This document shows, piece by piece, positions 26,816 to 36,136 of a stretch of DNA of 64,000 bases; within the stretch, counting starts at the first letter, position 1, and each line of letters opens with the position of its first letter. A program made the position numbers and the translations under genes. The stretch lies in the NCBI RefSeq assembly GCF_002368195.1, contig NZ_AP018178.1, forward strand, positions 124,001 through 188,000. The letters are read 5' to 3'. This DNA is from Calothrix sp. NIES-2100. GTDB taxonomy: Bacteria; Cyanobacteriota; Cyanobacteriia; Cyanobacteriales; Nostocaceae. The notes under the pieces were generated by a model. That model was not told the origin of the DNA and did not search any database. It saw nothing but the letters and a program-made list of their open reading frames with translations.

Positions 26816-29041
26816 ATGGCAACAAAATTTCCAAAATTTAGCCAGGATCTCGCACAGGACCCGACTACGCGTCGGATATGGTATGCGATCGCTACAGGCA
26901 ACGACTTTGAAAGCCATGATGGCATGACGGAAGAAAATCTTTACCAAAAGATTTTCGCAACTCACTTCGGTCACTTGGCAATTATCTTCCTGTGGGCTTC
27001 CAGCCTCCTGTTTCACGTAGCCTGGCAAGGTAACTTTGAACAGTGGATCAAAGATCCCCTTCACATCCGTCCTATTGCTCATGCAATTTGGGACCCCCAC
27101 TTTGGTAAACCAGCGATCGAAGCTTTCACCCAAGCTGGCGCTGACGGTCCAGTAAACATTGCCTACTCAGGTGTTTACCATTGGTGGTACACCCAAGGGA
27201 TGCGGACAAACGCTGACCTGTACTCAGGTTCAATCTTCCTGTTGTTGTTCGCAGCGGTGTTACTGTTTGCTGGTTGGTTGCACTTGCAACCCAAGTATCG
27301 TCCCAGTCTAGCTTGGTTTAAGAATGCTGAATCTCGCCTGAACCACCACTTAGCTGGTTTGTTCGGTGTGAGTTCTCTGGCTTGGGCTGGTCACATAATT
27401 CACGTTGCTATCCCCGAATCTCGCGGACAGCACGTAGGTTGGGACAACTTCTTAAGTACCCCACCCCACCCAGCAGGCTTACAACCATTCTTTACAGGTA
27501 ACTGGGGTGTTTACGCCCAAAACCCTGACACAGCAGGTCATGTTTTTGGCACATCCCAAGGTGCAGGTACTGCAATCCTGACTTTCTTAGGTGGTTTCCA
27601 TCCCCAAACAGAAGCTCTGTGGTTGACTGACATCGCTCACCACCACTTGGCGATCGCTGTATTATTCATTGTTGCTGGTCACATGTACCGTACCAACTTT
27701 GGTATTGGTCACAGCATCAAAGAAATGATGAATGCCAAAACTTTCTTTGGCAAACCTGTTGAAGGCCCGTTCAATATGCCTCACCAAGGTATATATGACA
27801 CCTACAACAACTCCCTGCACTTCCAATTAGGTTGGCACCTAGCTTGTTTGGGTGTTCTTACCTCTTGGGTAGCGCAGCACATGTACTCCCTGCCTTCCTA
27901 TGCGTTTATCGCTAAGGACTACACAACACAGGCAGCGTTGTACACCCACCACCAATACATCGCCATCTTTTTGATGGTTGGTGCTTTCGCTCACGGCGCT
28001 ATCTTCTGGGTTCGGGACTACGACCCCGAACAAAACAAAGGCAACGTCCTAGAGCGTGTTCTCAAGCACAAAGAAGCGATTATTTCCCACCTCAGCTGGG
28101 TATCTCTCTTCTTAGGCTTCCACACCCTAGGCTTATACGTTCACAACGACGTAGTAGTTGCTTTCGGTACTCCAGAAAAGCAAATCCTGATTGAGCCAGT
28201 ATTTGCTCAATTTATCCAAGCTGCTCACGGTAAAGTACTCTACGGCTTAGACACCTTGTTGTCTAACCCCGATAGCGTAGCCTACACAGCTTACCCCAAC
28301 TACGGTAACGTTTGGTTACCTGGTTGGTTAGATGCCATCAACTCTGGCACTAACTCCCTGTTCTTAACAATTGGCCCTGGCGACTTCCTGGTACACCATG
28401 CGATCGCTCTAGGTCTGCACACCACCACCTTGATTCTCGTTAAAGGTGCTTTGGATGCCCGTGGCTCCAAGCTGATGCCCGATAAAAAGGACTTCGGTTA
28501 TGCATTCCCTTGCGACGGTCCTGGTCGTGGCGGTACTTGCGACATCTCCGCTTGGGACTCCTTCTATCTAGCTCTGTTCTGGGCATTGAACACAGTCGGT
28601 TGGTTAACCTTCTACTGGCACTGGAAACACCTGGGTATTTGGCAAGGTAACGTTGCTCAGTTCAACGAAAACTCCACATACCTCATGGGCTGGTTCCGTG
28701 ACTACCTCTGGGCTAACTCCGCTCAGTTGATTAACGGTTACAACCCTTACGGCGTGAATAACTTGTCTGTTTGGGCTTGGATGTTCCTATTCGGACACTT
28801 AGTTTGGGCAACAGGCTTCATGTTCCTCATCTCCTGGAGAGGTTACTGGCAAGAGTTGATTGAAACCCTTGTTTGGGCACACGAGCGTACTCCTCTAGCT
28901 AACTTGGTTCGCTGGAAAGATAAGCCCGTTGCTCTCTCCATCGTTCAAGCTCGTTTGGTTGGTCTAACTCACTTCGCTGTGGGCTATGTTCTCACCTACG
29001 CAGCATTCCTAATTGCTTCAACTGCTGGTAAGTTCGGTTGA
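26816..29041 (+). CDS. psaB: Photosystem I P700 apoprotein A2
   Basis: This 741-residue partner of PsaA binds the other half of P700 and the second pair of FX cysteines (FPCDGPGRGGTCDIS). It starts MATKFPKFSQDLAQDPTTRRIWYAIATGNDFESHDG, the usual PsaB N-terminus. Eleven membrane helices and WKDKPVALSIVQARLVGL near the end are typical. It follows psaA by 121 bp on the same strand and is closed by a strong terminator, so the two form one transcription unit. Confidence 0.98.
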   Translation: MATKFPKFSQDLAQDPTTRRIWYAIATGNDFESHDGMTEENLYQKIFATHFGHLAIIFLWASSLLFHVAWQGNFEQWIKDPLHIRPIAHAIWDPHFGKPAIEAFTQAGADGPVNIAYSGVYHWWYTQGMRTNADLYSGSIFLLLFAAVLLFAGWLHLQPKYRPSLAWFKNAESRLNHHLAGLFGVSSLAWAGHIIHVAIPESRGQHVGWDNFLSTPPHPAGLQPFFTGNWGVYAQNPDTAGHVFGTSQGAGTAILTFLGGFHPQTEALWLTDIAHHHLAIAVLFIVAGHMYRTNFGIGHSIKEMMNAKTFFGKPVEGPFNMPHQGIYDTYNNSLHFQLGWHLACLGVLTSWVAQHMYSLPSYAFIAKDYTTQAALYTHHQYIAIFLMVGAFAHGAIFWVRDYDPEQNKGNVLERVLKHKEAIISHLSWVSLFLGFHTLGLYVHNDVVVAFGTPEKQILIEPVFAQFIQAAHGKVLYGLDTLLSNPDSVAYTAYPNYGNVWLPGWLDAINSGTNSLFLTIGPGDFLVHHAIALGLHTTTLILVKGALDARGSKLMPDKKDFGYAFPCDGPGRGGTCDISAWDSFYLALFWALNTVGWLTFYWHWKHLGIWQGNVAQFNENSTYLMGWFRDYLWANSAQLINGYNPYGVNNLSVWAWMFLFGHLVWATGFMFLISWRGYWQELIETLVWAHERTPLANLVRWKDKPVALSIVQARLVGLTHFAVGYVLTYAAFLIASTAGKFG

Positions 29042-29071
29042 TCCGACTGCGAGTTTTGTAGGTAATTAACC

Positions 29072-29104
29072 AAAATCCCCTGCCGCAAGGTGGGGGATTT
29101 TTTA
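29072..29104 (+). terminator. Rho-independent terminator of psaAB
   Basis: The stem AAATCCCC(T)GC... pairs with GGGGGATTT around a GCCGCAAGGT loop, followed by TTTTTTTA. It lies about 30 bp past psaB. Confidence 0.88.
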
Positions 29105-29137
29105 TACACGAAATGTAAAAATGTTTATTTATTAATA

Positions 29138-29344
29138 ATGAACACTAAACTCGTAGAATCTCTAATACAAGTTATCTTGTCTCTATCTGAAGAAGAAAGA
29201 TCCCTTTTGGAAGAAAAGCTATTTTTCGATTCTTCCTATCCATCTACACGCGACATTATGGAATGTGCACAGATAAATAAAGTATTTGATTTTTTATATG
29301 ATGAACCAGATTTATATACCTTAGAAGACGGGGAGGCTATTTAA
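29138..29344 (+). CDS. Antitoxin of a MazEF/PemIK-type module
   Basis: This 68-residue acidic protein starts at ATG 29138 (MNTKLVESLIQVILSLSEEE). An N-terminal helix is followed by an ERSLLEEKLF segment and an acidic tail ending YTLEDGEAI. It is the typical small cyanobacterial antitoxin partner of MazF. The stop codon overlaps the toxin start (TAATG), and GGGGAGG in its own end is the toxin's ribosome site. The family has no strict signature, so the call rests on the neighbour. Confidence 0.65.
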   Translation: MNTKLVESLIQVILSLSEEERSLLEEKLFFDSSYPSTRDIMECAQINKVFDFLYDEPDLYTLEDGEAI

Positions 29345-29694
29345 TGCCTTTACAAAAGGGAGATATTGTCTTAGTTCCATTCCCATTTACAGATTTAACT
29401 GGAGTAAAATTGCGCCCTGAGTAAATTTTATGGGTAAATCAGGTAGGGAATGATATAACTCTGTGTTTTATTTCCTCTCAAAATGTCACTAATTTGACTA
29501 ACGAAGAATTTATTTTAGACCCTTCAGATACCGAGTTTGCTAATACTGGATTAAAAGTTATTTCTAAAGTAAGAGTTTCTCGAATTGTTACAATTGAGCG
29601 TAGATTAATTACCAGACGTATAGGTAAATTAGGAGTAAATCAAATTCAGCACTTGAATTTACTGATGCTGCAAGCGTTTGAATTGACATCCTAG
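29344..29694 (+). pseudogene. MazF/PemK-type toxin with an in-frame stop at codon 27
   Basis: The frame starts MPLQKGDIVLVPFPFTDLTGVKLRPE, the conserved start of PemK/MazF ribonuclease toxins. A TAA at 29422-29424 stops it. The same frame continues ILWVNQVGNDITLCFISSQ, typical of the middle of the fold, and runs to 29694 with 116 codons in all. The product should therefore be inactive. One nonsense change or a sequencing error explains it. Confidence 0.85.
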
Positions 29695-29746
29695 TCAGCA
29701 AAAAGCGATCGCTTATCAACAAACTTAACCAACAACACTCAAAACC

Positions 29747-29926
29747 ATGACTAACTGGCAAGAAGAACACATTAGTATGAATCTTCAAACCTGTCATGGT
29801 AAACCACACATTATAGGTACAAGAGTATTATCAGTGGTAGGTAATATTGAGCGATCGCCTCTTTTACTTAATCAAGCCGATAACATGGTAAAATCTGACT
29901 CTAGCAAATTTAATTTACTGACATAA
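29747..29926 (+). pseudogene. Truncated DUF433 antitoxin-like gene
   Basis: The frame encodes 59 residues: MTNWQEEHISMNLQTCHGKPHIIGTRVLSVV, the conserved CHGKPxIxGTRV start of DUF433 proteins. The second half, where the winged helix should be, is replaced by unrelated text including GNIERSPLLLNQADNM. A HIP1 octamer lies at the join. Full DUF433 proteins are about 75-80 residues. It is probably a decayed antitoxin gene. Confidence 0.6.
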
Positions 29927-29933
29927 CTACCAA

Positions 29934-30374
29934 ATGTCTCTTCCCGAAATTACGCAAACGCTATTATCAGCAAAGAAACAGAAAGGACTAACCTTTGCTG
30001 ATTTAGAAAAAATTCTCGGACGGGATGAAGTCTGGATTGCGGCTGTATTCTACCGTCAAACAAGTGCTTCTGAAGCAGAGGCTAAGTTGCTGCTGGAAAC
30101 ATTGGAATTAGGCCCTATCTATATGAAAGATTTGACCGAATATCCTGTCAAAGGATTAGGCCCAGTTGTACCAACCGATCCTTTAATTTATCGGTTCTAC
30201 GAGATTATGCAAGTATACGGCTTGCCAATTAAAGATGTAATTCAGGAGAAATTTGGTGATGGGATTATGAGTGCAATTGATTTTACTTTGGATATCGAAA
30301 AAGAAGAAGATCCCAAAGGCGATCGCGTAAAAATTATTATGTCTGGAAAATTTCTCCCCTACAAAAAATGGTAG
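29934..30374 (+). CDS. cynS: Cyanate hydratase (cyanase)
   Basis: This 146-residue enzyme converts cyanate and bicarbonate to ammonia and CO2. The N-terminal helix-turn-helix-like domain (residues 1-75) is followed by the catalytic region PTDPLIYRFYEIMQVYG with R87 and E90, and S113 in GIMSAIDF; these are the known catalytic Arg, Glu and Ser. Length is close to the usual 147-156. The gene starts 7 bp past the DUF433 remnant. No cyanate transporter genes lie beside it, unlike the nirA/cynABDS clusters of other cyanobacteria. Confidence 0.95.
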   Translation: MSLPEITQTLLSAKKQKGLTFADLEKILGRDEVWIAAVFYRQTSASEAEAKLLLETLELGPIYMKDLTEYPVKGLGPVVPTDPLIYRFYEIMQVYGLPIKDVIQEKFGDGIMSAIDFTLDIEKEEDPKGDRVKIIMSGKFLPYKKW

Positions 30375-30423
30375 GCTTTCAGTTTTGGGACAGAAAATAT
30401 ATAAGTAGAAAAAATAGCTAATA

Positions 30424-31344
30424 TTGACAGCAAAAATAAACAATACAGAGAAATCTAGTAATTTTAGCCCTTATTATACCCAAAATAATGGGGCAGTATA
30501 TTTAGGTGATAGTCTAGAACTGATTAAATTTATTGATGATAACAGTATTAATTTAATTCTCACTTCACCGCCATTTGCTTTGACACGCAAAAAAGAATAT
30601 GGTAATGAAAGCGCAGAAAAATATATAGAATGGTTTTTACCTTTCGCCTACGAATTTAAAAGAGTACTGGCTGAGAATGGCTCATTTGTTTTAGATTTAG
30701 GCGGTGCTTATCTCCCTGGTAATCCTGTGCGCAGTATTTACCAATATGAACTTTTAGTGAGATTGTGCAAAGAAGTTGGCTTTTTTCTTGCCCAAGAATT
30801 CTATCACTATAATCCAGCAAGATTACCTACCCCAGCTGAATGGGTAACAATCAGGCGAATTCGCGTCAAAGATTCAGTAAATGTAGTTTGGTGGTTATCA
30901 AAAACACCCAATCCTCAAGCAGACAATAGAAAAATTTTAAAACCCTATAGCCAAAGTATGAAACAATTACTCAAAAATGGCTATCAACCCAAAATCCGTC
31001 CTAGCGGACATGATATCTCTGAGAAATTCCAAAAGGATAATCAAGGTGCAATTCCACCGAATTTGCTAGAAATCGCCAATACTGAATCAAATAGCGCTTA
31101 TTTGCGACGCTGTAAAGCCGCAGGAATCAAACCCCATCCAGCAAGATTTCCTCAAGCTTTCGCAGAGTTCTTTATTAAATTTTTGACTAATGAAGGTGAT
31201 ATAGTATTAGACCCGTTTGCTGGTTCTAATACTACAGGATTTGTGGCTGATAATTTGCAACGCCGATGGCTGGCTTTTGAAATTAATCAGGATTATGTCA
31301 ACGGAAGTCGTTACCGTTTTCATCAAGTAAAAGATGAAGCATGA
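30424..31344 (+). CDS. Orphan DNA methyltransferase, beta class (N4-cytosine type)
   Basis: The 306-residue protein carries the catalytic motif TSPPF (47-51) first and the SAM motif DPFAGSNTTGFVA (about 261-273) later, which is the beta-class order. TSPPF/Y is typical of N4-cytosine methyltransferases, though N6-adenine activity cannot be excluded. The start is TTG 30424 just after an in-frame TAG. No restriction enzyme gene is seen on either side, so it is an orphan. The recognition site is unknown. Confidence 0.85.
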   Translation: MTAKINNTEKSSNFSPYYTQNNGAVYLGDSLELIKFIDDNSINLILTSPPFALTRKKEYGNESAEKYIEWFLPFAYEFKRVLAENGSFVLDLGGAYLPGNPVRSIYQYELLVRLCKEVGFFLAQEFYHYNPARLPTPAEWVTIRRIRVKDSVNVVWWLSKTPNPQADNRKILKPYSQSMKQLLKNGYQPKIRPSGHDISEKFQKDNQGAIPPNLLEIANTESNSAYLRRCKAAGIKPHPARFPQAFAEFFIKFLTNEGDIVLDPFAGSNTTGFVADNLQRRWLAFEINQDYVNGSRYRFHQVKDEA

Positions 31345-31590
31345 AGTATTAAGGATGAAATTACCCCACCCAGAGGGGGATGGAGTATGAAAATTGAACA
31401 ATATTTAGCATTTACAGAGTGTTTACTTCATCATTCATCCTTTTAACGACACACTTCTTTAATCAACAGTCAGCAAGCAATGACCAATTCTACATGATAA
31501 TTTATTTGCAGTCTGAATTTTCACTTCAAACTTTTTGAATATTTAAAATATTCACTTTGGGCTTTTAATTCTTGACTTTGAAAAGCAGAT

Positions 31591-31785
31591 TCAGATCTCA
31601 CCGTTAACCTGCATTTTATGAACTTCGTCTGCTAGCTCCTGACGACTTTGATCATCGAGTTTATCAATTGCTAACATCCCCATAAGTATCACCTCTTTCA
31701 GAGTCAAACGTGTTGAATGTGCCTGTTTTTGCACAATCTCCTTAATAATCGGACTGACACCGATCGCAGTACTAGCTCTGGCCAC
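31591..31785 (-). CDS. Hypothetical 64-residue protein
   Basis: A GTG at 31785 opens MARASTAIGVSPIIKEIVQKQAHSTRLTLKEVILMGM. The pattern of a short strand followed by helices (EIVQKQA, LKEVILMGMLAIDKL) could fit a ribbon-helix-helix antitoxin. No toxin gene is next to it. I do not recognise the family. Confidence 0.4.
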   Translation of the reverse strand: MARASTAIGVSPIIKEIVQKQAHSTRLTLKEVILMGMLAIDKLDDQSRQELADEVHKMQVNGEI

Positions 31786-31799
31786 GAAATAACAGGTAA

Positions 31800-32732
31800 A
31801 TATTAATGACTTCGCCTAAATCTTAGCATTTCCCATCCGCTTATTCTATATAACTATAATAATCGATTTGAATTTCTCAAATACATAGTTTGCAGATAAT
31901 GCATTAATAGCGCTGCTGACAAAATCCTAGTAGCAGAAAATTAGCTAATTTTCCTATTCCTCTAGTTATAATATTCTCAAAAATCGCCTATTTATCCCTA
32001 ATTTCCACTCTTCTCTTCAATCCTGACATCAAATGTCCGCGCCAATTTGGGGATAGCCATAAAATCGACTATTGTCATCCCCGCACGGCGAGCATAGCTG
32101 CTCACTGTACTGTAAATTACGCTGCTAGCGATCGCAATCCTCTTGAGGGCGTCCATCCCTTCTCTTGTGCTAGTTCTCGAATCTTTGACACATGAACAAG
32201 GAAACAGGGATTTTTGGACAGTACACCAAAGCACAACTTACCACAAATGCGAAGTGGGGGTTTCTGACTCCTGGATTGGGTTGCGGGAATGGAGAAAACT
32301 GTTGAGAGTTCCCTTCGGCGATGACTTAGATATTTCTCATGCTAGCAACATCAAAGCTAACCGCTTCCTTGATGAGAAAGTCAAAGAATCATTCACCCAT
32401 CATCACTAGAATAAATACTGATAACACAAGTGCTATAAATTACTATAATAATATCCTTTGGGCTTTCTTTGAGAGCCAAGAGAACACTAAAGCACTAGGA
32501 TTCAGTAAAATATCTGTTTGTAATGAAAGTATTCCCGCAGATAGAATTTGCTGGAGAAAGGTAAAAATTCGGTTTAAAGAGATTGTAAATTGTTAAATTG
32601 AACCCCATTACCTGCTTTACAGAAATAGACAGAGTCATTCAAAATAAGAAATTACACCGAAATAAAATTTCCTTAATTTAGCCAGTTATTACAGTTATAA
32701 GTAAAAATAATGAGTATAGGAGAGAAAAAACG
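31800..32732. other. Non-coding or decayed region
   Basis: About 930 bp. Frames at 31998-32234 (minus), 32143-32409 (plus) and 32339-32596 (plus) overlap in different readings, and none gives a product I recognise. The segment 32190-32340 looks like decayed coding DNA (MNKETGIFGQYTKAQLT... in one frame). I make no functional call. Confidence 0.4.
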
Positions 32733-33797
32733 ATGAGGGACCCTTATCTGTTGGCAGCAAGCTTGTTAACAGTATTGGCAATACCAGCATCGGCTCTTCC
32801 ACAGATGTCGATTATACTGCCAGAAAATTTGAGATTTCATTGGGATTTACAACAGGGTTCGCAGCCAATAATCAGGAATCAAACCATCCCCAGTGTTGAT
32901 ATCTCCTTACCAAAATTTACTAGCCAAGCTTTGCAAACTTTAGATGTTTCACCGCCAGTAGTCGGGGAAAAAATCATCCCCAACTTGGGGCTAGCTGTAT
33001 CAAAAGCTACGAGTCAGGATTTAGCAGCACCAGTAGAGCCATCACTAAATTCTACCTATCCAGAAGCTAATCGGACTTTGGTATCAGGAAGTCAACTTTA
33101 TGATCAAAGAGTAGCAGCTCTGAAAACAGGTCAAATTAATCAACGTCTTTTTCAAGATAGCTTGCAATCATTGGAGTCAGCGAAGAAACGTCAACTAACT
33201 TATGAAGATTGGAAGCGTTTATTAGCATTGGAAGCCAAAGCCATCGCCCAAAGCAAAAGCCCAAATCATCTGGGAATTTTAGTCGGTGATTCTTTAAGCA
33301 TGTGGTTTCCTAAAGAACAACTGCCGGCTGGTAAAGTGTGGTTAAATCAGGGAATATCGGGAGATACTTCCACTGGTGTTTTAAAAAGATTGGCAGCATT
33401 TTCCCAAACGCGACCAGATGTGATATATCTCATGGCTGGGATTAACGACTTAAGAAAGGGTGCTAGTGATGAAGTAATTTTGCGCAATCATCGGCGAATT
33501 ATGCGCAACTTACGCCAGAATCACCCGAATTCGCAAATAATTGTCCAGTCAATATTGCCTACTCGCCTACCAACAATTTCTAACCAGAGAATTCGTCATC
33601 TTAACACACAACTGGCACTGATTGCCAAACAAGAAAAAGTTACTTATATAAATATGTATAAGTGGTTTACAGACTTTGAAGGCAATTTGCGCCTAGAGTT
33701 AACTACAGATGGGTTACATTTGTCGGCAGAAGGGTATGAAGTTTGGGGAGCAGCACTAGAGGAAATAGAATTAAAGTTGACTCAGCGCCATAATTGA
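32733..33797 (+). CDS. Secreted SGNH/GDSL-family hydrolase
   Basis: This 354-residue protein begins with a signal peptide (LLAASLLTVLAIPASA). The catalytic domain occupies roughly residues 175-345: GDS with the nucleophile Ser in LVGDSLSMW, the Gly block LNQGISGDTS, the Asn block MAGINDLRKG, and the Asp/His block TTDGLHLSAEGY. These four blocks are those of SGNH esterases, which act on acyl or acetyl groups of lipids and polysaccharides. Residues 30-150 are a low-complexity linker. Its substrate is unknown. It starts a short unit with the DUF4864 gene, whose start is 27 bp later. Confidence 0.88.
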   Translation: MRDPYLLAASLLTVLAIPASALPQMSIILPENLRFHWDLQQGSQPIIRNQTIPSVDISLPKFTSQALQTLDVSPPVVGEKIIPNLGLAVSKATSQDLAAPVEPSLNSTYPEANRTLVSGSQLYDQRVAALKTGQINQRLFQDSLQSLESAKKRQLTYEDWKRLLALEAKAIAQSKSPNHLGILVGDSLSMWFPKEQLPAGKVWLNQGISGDTSTGVLKRLAAFSQTRPDVIYLMAGINDLRKGASDEVILRNHRRIMRNLRQNHPNSQIIVQSILPTRLPTISNQRIRHLNTQLALIAKQEKVTYINMYKWFTDFEGNLRLELTTDGLHLSAEGYEVWGAALEEIELKLTQRHN

Positions 33798-33823
33798 GCG
33801 ATCGCGATCGCCATTTTAGATTT

Positions 33824-34186
33824 ATGAAAATCACTGATAGTGATACCATCGCCATACGTCAGACAATCGAAAGTCAATTAGAAGCCTTTCAAAAAGATGA
33901 TACCGCAGGTGCTTTTGCCCTTGCCAGCCCGGAAATCCAAGCACAATTCCGCAACCCAGACAACTTTATGCAGATGGTGCGGCTGGGTTATCCGTCCGTG
34001 TATCGTCCGCGTTCTGTCTTCTTTGAGAAAATCACAACCATCCACGGAAAGATCACTCAACTAGTACTGCTGCTTGGCCCTGATGGGGTTCCTGTCAGGG
34101 CATTGTATCTCATGGAAAAGCAGCTTGATACCACCTGGAAGATTAACGGGTGCGTTCTGATTCCTGTGGAGGCGGAAATTAATTAA
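33824..34186 (+). CDS. DUF4864 domain protein
   Basis: The 120-residue product starts at ATG 33824 (MKITDSDTIAIRQTIESQLEAFQKDDTAGAFALASP). The motif FRNPDNFMQMVRLGYPSVYRPRSVFF is typical of DUF4864, an NTF2-like fold of unknown function. I reject the longer frame from TTG 33794 because it reads through a HIP1 repeat and overlaps the previous stop. It is probably cotranscribed with the SGNH hydrolase. Confidence 0.85.
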   Translation: MKITDSDTIAIRQTIESQLEAFQKDDTAGAFALASPEIQAQFRNPDNFMQMVRLGYPSVYRPRSVFFEKITTIHGKITQLVLLLGPDGVPVRALYLMEKQLDTTWKINGCVLIPVEAEIN

Positions 34187-34216
34187 GTAGGGCGAAGCAC
34201 TGAAACTACTGGCGGG

Positions 34217-34243
34217 GTTTGTCATTTGTCATTTGTCATTTGT
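34217..34243. repeat. 7-bp TTTGTCA tandem repeat
   Basis: Three to four copies of TTTGTCA lie between convergent genes. The same unit occurs at 1080-1150 and 15950-15985. Confidence 0.7.
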
Positions 34244-34298
34244 AAGAGTTTCAAGTGTCATCTTCGGCTTACTTAGTAAAAGAAGTCAAAAGCAAAAT

Positions 34299-35129
34299 CT
34301 ATGCTTTCACGCTTAAGGCTTGTGGCGATAAAACCTGATTCAATTTGCCACTACGATAACCTTCCAGATCTAATGTTACATATATAAAGCCAAACTCTTG
34401 AAAAGCAGATACTACTTGCGGTAAATCCGTCGTCAACACAAACTCTTTGATTTGTTCGGGCGGTAATTCAATCCGTGCTGTATCGCCTTCGGAACGCACC
34501 CGCAAATTCTTTAAACCCAGCTTTCGCAGGTAAATTTCTGCCCTACCGACACGTTGTAACTTAGCAACAGTAATCTCTTCACCATAGGGAAAGCGGGAAC
34601 TCAGACAAGGTTGAGCTGGTTTATCCCACCAAGGTAAACTCAGTTCTTGTGAAAGTTGGCGCACTTCCATTTTACTCACACCGACTTCCGCTAAAGGCGA
34701 TCGCGCACCTCTTTCTTTTGCGGCTTGAATTCCTGGGCGATAATCGTGTAAATCATCGGCGTTAACTCCATCCACCACATAGGGATAACCCAACTCTCTC
34801 GCTAAAGGTTTGAGAGTGTCGTGTAATTCGCTTTTGCAAAAATAGCAGCGGTTCACAGGGTTAGAAGTGTAATTGGGATTGTCCATTTCGTTTGTCTGGA
34901 CAATTTGATGAGGAATCCCAATCGTTGCCGCTTGAATTTTCGCATCTTCCAATTCTTCCGGCAATAGCGACGGTGAAACAGCCGTCACAGCCAAAGCGCG
35001 ATCGCCTAAAACATCATAAGCAATCTTGGCAACCAATGTACTATCCACACCCCCAGAGTAAGCAATTAGCGCTTGCTCCATTTCGGCGAAGATAGCTTTT
35101 AGTTGCTCAAGTTTTTCTTTCTGTGTCAT
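34299..35129 (-). CDS. larE: ATP-dependent sacrificial sulfur transferase LarE
   Basis: This 276-residue enzyme activates a carboxylate with ATP and donates sulfur from its own cysteine to the pyridinium dithiocarboxylate cofactor of lactate racemase. The PP-loop AYSGGVDSTLVA (residues 23-34) is clear, and WDKPAQPCLSSRFPYG holds C175, in the place of the sacrificial Cys176 of Lactobacillus LarE. A CYFCK pair lies at 95-99. No larA, larB or larC is in the window. In cyanobacteria the gene often stands alone, so the natural acceptor is uncertain. Confidence 0.93.
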   Translation of the reverse strand: MTQKEKLEQLKAIFAEMEQALIAYSGGVDSTLVAKIAYDVLGDRALAVTAVSPSLLPEELEDAKIQAATIGIPHQIVQTNEMDNPNYTSNPVNRCYFCKSELHDTLKPLARELGYPYVVDGVNADDLHDYRPGIQAAKERGARSPLAEVGVSKMEVRQLSQELSLPWWDKPAQPCLSSRFPYGEEITVAKLQRVGRAEIYLRKLGLKNLRVRSEGDTARIELPPEQIKEFVLTTDLPQVVSAFQEFGFIYVTLDLEGYRSGKLNQVLSPQALSVKA

Positions 35130-35289
35130 TTTCCAGTCCTACCGCAATCCTATAGCACCCAACAAATTCTATTTTAGTCATTGGTAACAATTTACAAGCG
35201 AGTAGCCTATTGATAGAGAATTAGGAATGAAGTTTGAGGAAGACGCTCTTAAATGAGGAATAATAAATCACAAATGACCAGTGACAACT

Positions 35290-35889
35290 ATGCCATACAG
35301 TAGTTTTACCTTAGCGAAGGTCAAAAAAGAGTTTGGTTTAACCACAGTTGAAACCGGACGGTTTTTACCGGCGATAGAAGCGATGGTACCTAGTTCTCGC
35401 TTACAAGTGATGTTGGAAGATTTACCTTGGGCGATCGCGGTTGGTTCGGAAAAAGCAAAGTCTGAGGGAATTATTTACCCGATTCTGCAAGAGGTGAGAC
35501 GGATTGTTAATAACCAGGTGAGTTTGTTTTCTGGGCGAGATTTTACAGTAGATGCAGACAAAGGCTTGACTGGCTACATAGATTATCTCATCAGCCGTTC
35601 TCCAGAACAACTAGAGATTGAAGCGCCTGTTGTGATTGTGGGCGAAGCGAAACGAGATAACCTCAATGAAGGCTTGGGACAATGTATTGCGGAAATGATC
35701 GCGGCTCAATTATTCAACCAAGCTAATCAGGTGAATATTCCCACAATTTATGGAGCGGTTAGTAATGGAACCCAATGGCGGTTTTTGAAATTGGAAGAGT
35801 CAACGGTAACAATCGATTTAATGGATTATGCACTCCCTCCAGTTGACCAGATTTTGGGCTTTCTCGTCTGGATGGTGCGAGAGGGTTGA
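35290..35889 (+). CDS. Conserved hypothetical protein with PD-(D/E)XK-like motif
   Basis: The 199-residue product starts at ATG 35290 (MPYSSFTLAKVKKEFGL), nine bases after a GTG. A middle block runs LTGYIDYLISRSPEQLEIEAPVVIVGEAKRDN, which has the D...E-x-K pattern of restriction-like nucleases. The rest is typical of a cyanobacterial family annotated only as hypothetical. Many copies occur in Nostocales genomes. A nuclease activity is inference. Confidence 0.65.
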   Translation: MPYSSFTLAKVKKEFGLTTVETGRFLPAIEAMVPSSRLQVMLEDLPWAIAVGSEKAKSEGIIYPILQEVRRIVNNQVSLFSGRDFTVDADKGLTGYIDYLISRSPEQLEIEAPVVIVGEAKRDNLNEGLGQCIAEMIAAQLFNQANQVNIPTIYGAVSNGTQWRFLKLEESTVTIDLMDYALPPVDQILGFLVWMVREG

Positions 35890-36136
35890 GGGGCTTATTT
35901 TTTCAGTTCAATATGAGTATATCTGATGAGCGATCGCACACTACCTATGCTCATAGTTCACCTGTTAGGCTGGATACAGTCATGGCAATTCAGGATCGCA
36001 CGGCGGCAAATCCCGGTATGTGATGATGTGGTAAGATTTGAGGCAGAAATCCTCGAATTCAACGCTGTCGGGTATCTGTGACGGTTGTTTGTAATACGTG
36101 TTTACGCGATCGCAGTAATTTTGTATTGTTTTGATA

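Noticed and set aside
31998..32596. Overlapping frames on both strands
   Set aside because: None gives a known product; probably decayed DNA.
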